A program made the position numbers and the translations under genes. The notes beneath the pieces were generated by a model, which saw only the letters and a program-made list of their open reading frames with translations, made no database searches and was not told the DNA's origin. DNA of 64,000 nt from Parastagonospora avenae f. sp. tritici 18332-5 (Eukaryota > Ascomycota > Dothideomycetes > Pleosporales > Phaeosphaeriaceae): assembly GCA_022559985.1 (NCBI GenBank), contig JAFJTR010000074.1, positions 85,569 through 149,568 on the forward strand, read 5' to 3'. Of this stretch, positions 57,444 through 64,000 are shown one piece after another. Position 1 is the first letter of the stretch; every line of letters begins with the position of its first letter.

Positions 57444-58086
57444 GACTGGCCAAGTCGGCGAGTAAAGTGTGAGATGATATTCGAGACAGCTGATGGCTAT
57501 CAGTCGTGGATCCTGTCATCAGCTACCAGAACTTATGCAAACTCAAGGTCATGATATGAGAATTGCTACTGCTGTCACTGGGCTCAGCGCGAGCGATGAC
57601 GTGATGCTGTTAGTACTGGGGACACCAAAACCACACTGTGTGGCCTCAAACGTTTCTTACAGCGCAAGTCTAATCGTGTCTTCGTACAAACTTGCACCAA
57701 CTGTAAATATGTGCGATTGACAGCTGTCGCGCCCGCATTTCTAACCTTGCTGTTGTCGAGCTAAAGAAGTACGATGCACCAACAGCACACGCGTTTATAC
57801 ACCGCTAGAGTCTGGGGACATGCGTGCCCTGCCATCCTTACCATAACGTGTGTTTGGAGCTATGTAAATGCCTAGGGAACAGCCATATATGTCACGTTGT
57901 GTTCAAGATCTCAGTAGCCGTAAAGGTCCTGCAACACGCCATGTCAGTGCACGCGAGAGAGTGACGTAGTTCATCTCGCACTAGTTCATAGGCTATTGGT
58001 TAAGTCTCCTTAAGAATGGGATGCACGCAGGAAGTCGAAGGGCAAAGTGATACCAGCAAGAATTGGCCCATCATAACCACCTGAAC
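57444..58086. other. Gene-free stretch
   Basis: Divergent upstream region of the secreted protein and the DNA glycosylase. Nothing recognised. Confidence 0.4.
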
Positions 58087-58746
58087 ATGCCGCCCGCCCG
58101 AAGAAGGGGCGTTGCCAAAGCCTCGGGAACACCTCTTGCGCCAGCTCGCACTGCCAATCCCTCACACCTACCTCAACCCCCGAATCTCCCCTTCCGTCTT
58201 CGACCAGCCCAGTTTGGTCTCATACAAGAAAGAATATGCTCTAGCCTGTACGCCTTGGTAATACAAGTAATCCTTTGGAATCAGACTCGTGGCATCATGG
58301 CCCGACCTATCCTGTTCGCCGTGCTTGCGAGATACCCGACACCAGAAGATTTGTCCTTCGCAGAACTGGAAGACCTCACTAGGATGCTTCAGCCAATCGG
58401 ACTTCACAACATTCGGGCAATGCGCTTAATCGCGATGGCGAAAGCATGGCTCGCTGCGCCACCATCTCGAGAACGTAGATACAGGAAACTACATTATCCG
58501 ACAAGGGGATGTGGTACTGATGTCAAACCTAATGAAGTTCTCAGCCCTGAGGACGATCGAGTGGGCTGGGAAATTGCACATTTGCCTGGCATGGGTGCAT
58601 ATGCTCTCGACAGCTACCGCATTTTTTGCCGTGACACATTAAGAGGTGTCACTCTCTCCAAAGGTGTCGAGCCGGAGTGGAAGAGAGTAGTAGCAGACGA
58701 CAAAGATCTCAAAGCTTACCTCAAATGGAAACGGGAAGTCGAATAA
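58087..58746 (+). CDS. MBD4-like HhH-GPD DNA glycosylase
   Basis: Single exon, 219 aa, nuclear base-excision repair enzyme of the HhH-GPD superfamily. The chain shows LIQERICSSLYALVIQVILWNQTRG, then YPTPEDLSFAELEDL and the helix-hairpin-helix plus catalytic segment HLPGMGAYALDSYRIFC, with the essential Asp in ALDSYR. This DSYRIFC form is characteristic of MBD4/thymine-DNA glycosylase relatives, which excise T or U opposite G after deamination. There is no methyl-CpG-binding domain and no Fe-S cluster motif. The ATG at 58087 follows a non-ATG extension. Activity is predicted, not shown. Confidence 0.88.
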   Translation: MPPARRRGVAKASGTPLAPARTANPSHLPQPPNLPFRLRPAQFGLIQERICSSLYALVIQVILWNQTRGIMARPILFAVLARYPTPEDLSFAELEDLTRMLQPIGLHNIRAMRLIAMAKAWLAAPPSRERRYRKLHYPTRGCGTDVKPNEVLSPEDDRVGWEIAHLPGMGAYALDSYRIFCRDTLRGVTLSKGVEPEWKRVVADDKDLKAYLKWKREVE

Positions 58747-59242
58747 TTGTTGTGGCCTAGCAGAGTTTGTCGCAGTATTGTCTTCCTCACCACGGAGAAT
58801 GCGGTCGCAACGCAGCACCCCAGGTAGTTTTTCAAGTGCCCTGCAAGAGTTTGGCTGCGTAATTTGAACCAAGTTGAATGAGCTCACCCTGGCATGTGAC
58901 ACACGACTCCTCAGCGTCGCCTCCTCGCCAAGAACACGATGCGAATAATACGTCACAACCACATTGTCTGCCATGCAAGGATAGTGTGCCGGCATACTAA
59001 TCTAATGCTATCGAATTGAGAGACAGCTTTCGTAGATGTACGTATGGGGCCACTTTGTACGCACAAAGCATCCTGTAAGCGAAGCTGCTTTAGGCAAATG
59101 CTAAATACTGCTTTGGGCGACGACGACGAACAAAGGACGAAGCCGAATATGACACTTCTCTTTTTAGGATTGAAGCATAATCAACAACCTACTAATAGAA
59201 ATCTGAAGTTGGTTGAGCCTCTTCACTGTCCGTTTCGCGAGC
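58747..59242. other. Gene-free stretch
   Basis: Transition from ordinary genic DNA to the decayed right end. Nothing recognised. Confidence 0.4.
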
Positions 59243-60702
59243 ATGCTCTTCCACGCCACACCTCTCTCGGCATACCTAGTCCTCTTATATGGTCTAGGTA
59301 GAGAAGTACAGGCACAATTCGATCTTGGTACCGCATCTTCGTTTAGTGTTATAGCGAGCTCTGCGATCACCAATATTAGATCCACAATCATTGACGGTCG
59401 AATTGCTATCTTCCCAAACAACGCCAGCTCGGTCACCGGCTTTCCACCCGGCACTGTCATCGCCAGTAGCGATGTCTACAGTCGAGCTAAATAAGATGCT
59501 CGAGCTGCCTATATTGCTGCTCGGTCCTTATACCTGACAAAAGATATCACTGGACAAGATCTCAGAGGTCAACTCCTTACGCCTGGGACTTACTTCGCTT
59601 CGTCTTCTGTAGGCATTACAGGAGCTCTTATCCTGGACGGACAAAGTATTAAAGACGCACAATTTGTCTTCTAGATCGGCCCGACCATTAACACCGCGGA
59701 ATCCTCGAACGTGGTCCTCATCAACGGCGCACAAGCCTCCAAGGTAGTCTGGCAAATTAGTTCTTCGGCTACGCTCGGCACTGGAACAATTTTCAGGGCA
59801 ACATCATCACCTGAGATTCAATCACCTTGGTCACTGGCACCACTGTGAATGGCGGCCTATACGCATTGACAGGTGCTGTTACGCTTGATACTAACTGCAT
59901 TACTGTACCACGGAGGTTTTCGCAACAGCCGACAGGAACGAATCTAATCTTGACATCCACAACCTCGACATCCACAACCTCGACATCCACAACCTCGACA
60001 TCCACAACCTCGACATCCACAACCTCGACATCCACAACCTCGACATCCACAACCTCGACGTCCCCGTCGTCTGTATCCCACACAACTAGCAGAGATTTTA
60101 GTGGTAGTGGCCGTATATCGATCCCAACTACCGGTACTAGTGACAATGATACCACTATATCTCTTATCATATCCATTATCATGGACTTCTTAAATGGTCT
60201 GACCACTACAACTCATGTGCGCGATGGAGCGGCGACCACATCATCGCTAAACACCGTATCTAATTTTATTGCGCCAAGCCCAACAGGCAATATGACGATC
60301 GCATCTCTGGAGACGGAAACACCAAATACGCAACTGAGCTCCGACAACACAACGTACAATACATTTACGGCTAATTCGACATATTGGAAGTTCCCAACGA
60401 CTACTGTGCTCTCACTTTTTGCAGTCACAGAGCCGAAAACAACGAGCACCCAAGTGCAAACTGTGGCGTCCTGAAACGACCAAGTTATAACAAATAGCGG
60501 TACTTCGTACACGCAAGTTACGCAATACCTACCCAAAACATACTATTATTCTAGTACAGCAGTCGTACTACTCGTTAGTCTAACTACTTCGCCTGAGGTT
60601 AGTGTAAACACTGGCACTGGATTGGCATGTCAAACACCTCGTTTGAGCTTACTACTGCTTGCGATTATAGTTGCGTTATTAGTATCATTGTCGTCAAGAT
60701 AA
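59243..60702 (+). pseudogene. Ice-binding protein (DUF3494) pseudogene
   Basis: A signal peptide (MLFHATPLSAYLVLLY...VQA) precedes the DUF3494 antifreeze beta-solenoid: LGTASSFSVIASSAITN, DGRIAIFPNNASSVTGFPPG, ITGQDLRGQLLTPGTYFASS, VVLINGAQASKVVWQISS and ATLGTGTIF are family hallmarks. The frame is broken by TAA 59492, TAG 59672 (where family Gln is expected in FVFQIG), a one-base loss near 59799-59801, TGA 59812 and TGA 60472. After each lesion the protein-like reading resumes. Past the solenoid there is a Thr/Ser-rich stalk with a minisatellite and a hydrophobic tail (LSLLLLAIIVALLVSLSS) like a GPI or membrane anchor. Such proteins protect cells from ice recrystallisation and spread laterally. 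All stop changes are explainable as C-to-T. Confidence 0.82.
59953..60057 (+). repeat. Minisatellite, 7 x 15 bp
   Basis: Seven perfect tandem copies of acatccacaacctcg, encoding TSTTS repeats in the stalk of the ice-binding pseudogene. Flanking imperfect Thr/Ser codons suggest it grew from a Thr-rich linker. Confidence 0.95.
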
Positions 60703-61105
60703 GAAGTGGCCTTGAAGTCAACTGCTATGTCAGCGCTTGAAGCTATGTCTTCCTATGTACCTTTCGTTCCTGTGTAGACAGACATCCCATATTTGTTGTG
60801 CCAATGATCTAATACAACCGAAATTTTCATACATGCTAAGGTTTACGAAGTGTTGCCTTCATTTAGCCAACAGTACAAGCTGAAATAGCAATTTGTACCT
60901 AGGTACTTTCAATATGTTATAGATTGAAATCCGATAACGCCGGGCACATGCTGTATGTGGTTAGTGCAGTGGATTAATAAGACCGTCTGGCAAGGCAGTT
61001 ACTTGACTGCATGTGGTTGGGACATGCCGTATTTGCGAGCTCCTGTCGCATTGCAGGGTGTGCTGTGCCGTCTTGCTATGTGGCTGGGCGGCGCAGTGAC
61101 GCCCT
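60703..61105. other. Gene-free stretch
   Basis: AT-rich sequence between two pseudogenes. No coding continuity. Confidence 0.4.
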
Positions 61106-61581
61106 GTGACGCCCTGCTTGCACAACTCCAACCTACCAGAATTTCAAAGAGCAACACAAATCACAAAATCATCGCTGCTGAAACACGTTATCACTGTACC
61201 TCGCCAACTCACTGTCGTTGTCTGTCATGGTTGCTATCACTCTTCTGCACCATACAAGCCATTACTCGATGCTTTGATGGCGGAAGGTATCGATGCGTAC
61301 TGCCCGCAACTGTCAACTTCAGACTTAACTAAACTGAACGTTAGTGATGTCAAACACCCGTCGAAGGCTATCCTCAGAACGAGCAAGACACCGAGGTAAT
61401 ACTCAATATTTTGAAGCCATTGGTGGAAGAGCAAGGCGAGAGTGTTATCTTGCTCGCTGCAACTCAAGCCGCAAAGAACGAGTTGTACGCGAAGAAAAGA
61501 GCAAAGCAAGGACTTTCTAGTAGAATTGTCGGCGTTCTCTATATTAGCGCCTTTATTATTCTAGTAGAAGAATCTCTTTAA
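61106..61581 (+). pseudogene. Alpha/beta-hydrolase fragment lacking the nucleophile elbow
   Basis: The plus strand reads VVVCHGCYHSSAPYKPLLDALMAEGIDAYCPQL, the start of a fungal alpha/beta-hydrolase. About position 61350 the frame shifts and continues TPVEGYPQNEQDTEVIL, then VEEQGESVILLAATQAAKNEL, where the catalytic GxSxG segment (between ILLA and ATQAAKNEL) is absent. The frame stops at 61579 in AT-rich DNA, well short of the family's C-terminus with the acid and His. Neither piece can encode an active enzyme. The N-terminal limit is uncertain. Confidence 0.7.
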
Positions 61582-61765
61582 AGTTTCTTATAGAAATAGT
61601 TAAAGTAGTAACGTACCTTGCGGGTTAGCAATACACTTTTGCTAAGCTCTTACTAAATTCTACTCTATTATAGCGCAAAACAGCCTAGTTTAGCTCTGTA
61701 TAGGACAATGCAACCCAAGATATTATTCAGAGTCTACTTCTACTGCTTGCTTACACGTACGCGCG

Positions 61766-62160
61766 TTATACCCAGTCTGATTGCACTGCCTGAACCTGCT
61801 TCCTTTTATGCGATCTACGTCGCGTAGTAGCCTTATTTGCCGCTCGAAGCTCTGCGATCTCCTTTTGCGCCAACGCTAACTTGTGCGCAATAATTGCTGC
61901 CCCCTTTAAGACCTTCTCAAAGACCTCCACTATAGACGTTAGTGAGCTATCTACACGCCTCTGAATTCTCGCCTTCACCAGCGTCGATTGCGACCCTAGT
62001 TTAAGGGTATTGCTTAGGGTTTGCAACTGCTAGGGCTCGTTGTTAATAGGCAGTAGTAGTAATAGAGTACGTAATCGGATGTTAAGAGCTGTTATAAGCT
62101 GCTCTAGGGACCAATCTAGTGCCTCGAAACCCTCCTTAGATATTACTAAGAGTAATTGCT
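61766..62160 (-). mobile_element. pogo/Fot1-like DNA transposon remnant (transposase C-terminus)
   Basis: The minus strand reads ALDWSLEQLITALNIRLR, INNEP-stop-QLQTLSNTLKLGSQST, LVKARIQRRVDSSLTS and KGAAIIAHKLALAQKEIAEL, ending in a basic RRRSHKRKQVQ tail. This order (a P-W-x-TP-x-N segment, QSxLxKxRI, coiled coil, basic tail) is that of the C-terminus of fungal pogo/Fot1-type DDE transposases. The stop lies where Trp is expected (TGG to TAG). The DDE core is missing from the window. A sequence at about 62450-62475 (gttttcgcggataagtgaag) could be a terminal inverted repeat of a related element, but I cannot pair it. Confidence 0.7.
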
Positions 62161-62765
62161 GCATTATAGGCGCGCATAAATCATAGCAGAAATTCAAGTT
62201 TTGTAATGTTGTCAGATTTGATAGATAGGATAATGTGTTTATTCATTGTCTCTGTCTGCGGTGCTGTCTCTTTAGAGGGACTCGCTCTACAGCCTTAGTA
62301 ATACTAATTCCTAACGCTAGTCTTATTCTAGGGGTCTTATATCCTGATCCTGCCTAGACTACCTTCAGCTCTGTTATAGAGTAAGGCCTTGTTAAAACCT
62401 ATCAAGCAGCTAATAATTAGATAGCCGGTGTTGATTAGCTTATGTTAGTTTTCGCGGATAAGTGAAGTGGCACTAGATACGGAGGTTAGGGCGTACTAAG
62501 ACAGTAACAGGGTGCTTCTGTAAAGAGTATAATATATTAGGTAACTTAAAATATAAAGTTAAAGACAATAAGCTATAAGAGCACATTGTCGAGATCTATC
62601 TACTAGGAGATCCTTTCCTCCTCACGATCGTCGTTGTGAGCGGCGTAAGCCGTTCGTGGGGCGACTTTTCCTTAGCTCCGTGAGCTTGACCTTAGCATCG
62701 TGATCTGTCACGTGACTTCCCATTAGACACGTAGGTAGGTCTTCGCCGTGCAACCCTGTTAGTAG

Positions 62766-64000
62766 TTTTTTTTTTTATTTTTTATTTTTTTTTATATCAT
62801 TTACATTGTACTATCTATTGCTAGCATACATACAATGAAGCTCATGCAGTCCTAGGGACTATGGAGCGCTGCGCATGCCTCGCTAATCCCTCTTTCCTAG
62901 GGTCCACGCTTAGTGCTATCAGCTGCAGTCTTTCACCTGCGTTGTGCATTTCTGCCTATCCTCTCTTTCTGCCTTTCTTTGCAATTTTGACGTTGTTGCT
63001 AGCCCTTATAGGGCTCCTGCTGCCAACAGCCACCTAGCTGTAGCAATCTCTGTTTTCTTTAGAAAGTCTTTTAGAGTAGCACTTCCTTTTGTAGTACTAA
63101 ATAATTGTTTTAGCGTAGTAGTAGGCATATCTAGCGTTTTTAACATTCTTTTTTGCTCCTTTGTGTAATGCTTACATTATAGAAGAAGGTGTTCTAGTGT
63201 CTATAATGCTCTGCAGTTGCTAAAGCATTCTCCTTTATTATCCTTACCTATAGCTTTAGAAAATTGCTTAAAGAAGCCCTTTCCTAGCTTAAGCTAGTAG
63301 TAGGCAGCTAGCACCCTCTTTAGGCTAGAGAGCAGCTGCATCTTGTACGCGATTTTGGGCCTTTCCTAGGTAGCCCTGCTGTAGGCCCTGCCTTTCTCTG
63401 CAGGCTTAGCATCCTTCCACTCTTGCTTCTATCTTGCTAGGATTTCCTCTTTAGCCTTTCTCTTAAGATAGCTTAGAGAAGTAACAAGGTCCTTTGTTAT
63501 CCGCTTAAGGCCTGCCTTAGCTAGCCTATCTGCATGTTTATTGCCTTAGATTTCTCTGTGTCCTGGCACCTAAGATATAGAGACTTTGTTCTGCCTAGAC
63601 AGCTGCTTACACAGCTCTGTAATCTCATAACAGACTCTTTAGCTACCTATAAGGGAGATTTTCTATAATCTTTTTAGAGCAGCTTAGCTATCTATAAAGA
63701 CGTGGATCTCCTCTCCTTGTAGTTCTTAGCGTAGGTTTCTAAGAGCCTGATAGGCTGCAATAAGCTCTGCATCCATAACCTCAAGTTTCTCTCCTAGGCT
63801 GAAGTTTTTTGCCTAGAGGTATTTTCCCTGTACAGACACTTGACAGTAGCCTGCTGCTACTTCTTCTCCTATCTTAGAGCTGTCTGTGTATAGTAGAATC
63901 GGCGCTTTAGCCTTGTTTCTAAGATCTAGAAGCCACTGTTTGTGAATTTCTGCAGTTTCAGACTTGCTGCTCTTAGAGATGGAGAAGGTAGCGTAGGCAG
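62766..64000 (-). mobile_element. Non-LTR retrotransposon (LINE) 3' half, degenerate
   Basis: Reading the minus strand from the window end: an RNase H domain with KLEVMDAELIAAYQALRNL, VFIDS-stop-AALKRL, VPGHREI-stop-GNKHADRLAKAG, then a C-terminal Cys/His motif (ECFSNCRAL, EHLLL-stop-CKHY), and finally an A-rich tail whose complement is the T-rich run 62766-62793. This is the order at the 3' end of fungal Tad-like LINEs. Stops fall at Gln or Trp positions (TAA/TAG for CAA/CAG, TAG for TGG in SISWVPGH). The element extends past the window, so reverse transcriptase is not seen. Confidence 0.8.

Noticed and set aside
59953..60057. CRISPR-like array
   Set aside because: Contiguous 15-bp units without spacers, in frame and encoding Thr/Ser repeats, in a eukaryotic genome.
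62240..62760. Separate unknown transposon between the pogo remnant and the LINE
   Set aside because: No paired terminal repeats or coding sequence could be identified by eye; only a possible single TIR-like string near 62450.

Overview
The window is nuclear DNA of a filamentous ascomycete. The evidence is dense genes with short (about 40-85 nt) GT-AG introns, a two-subunit set of mitoribosomal proteins with fungal architecture, Atg22, a Pho80-type cyclin, fungal CE4/GH1/pectin-lyase-fold secreted enzymes, and C-to-T (CpA to TpA) nonsense changes in repeats typical of RIP (repeat-induced point mutation). A dothideomycete-like lineage is my inference; no rRNA or barcode locus is present to prove it.

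Left part (0-9 kb): COP9 signalosome subunit 5; mitoribosomal uL4m and mL38 sharing one short divergent promoter; a conserved fungal gene of unknown function; a class I glutamine amidotransferase; and two head-to-head MYND zinc-finger genes, at least one of them broken. 9-20 kb is accessory-looking: a 2EXR/F-box-like gene, a 7-TM and a 4-TM membrane protein, and a secreted flavin oxidoreductase, separated by long gene-free stretches.

Middle (19.6-33.5 kb): an F-box protein, TDP1 with two UIM-like helices, a Pyr4/PaxB-like membrane terpene cyclase, then URM1 and ELP2 back to back on a 135-bp divergent promoter. URM1 and ELP2 act in the two halves of wobble-uridine (mcm5s2U34) tRNA modification, so this pair is the most coherent functional unit here. 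An FMN hydroxyacid oxidase, a GH1 glucosidase and a tandem DUF427 protein follow.

35.8-58.7 kb: a multi-module CE4 polysaccharide deacetylase, a damaged gene of unknown family, mitoribosomal uL15m, a Pho80-like cyclin, a gene-free interval of about 6.5 kb, a pectin-lyase-fold secreted protein, MFAP1, ATG22, a small secreted cysteine protein, and an MBD4-like HhH-GPD DNA glycosylase.

Right end (59-64 kb) is decayed, AT-richer DNA: an ice-binding protein (DUF3494) pseudogene with a 7 x 15 bp minisatellite, an alpha/beta-hydrolase fragment lacking its nucleophile elbow, a pogo/Fot1-type transposase remnant and the 3' half of a LINE with stops where Gln or Trp codons are expected. No complete new multi-gene system was identified. 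The strongest leads are the URM1/ELP2 pairing, the orphan terpene cyclase and the C-to-T-inactivated genes.
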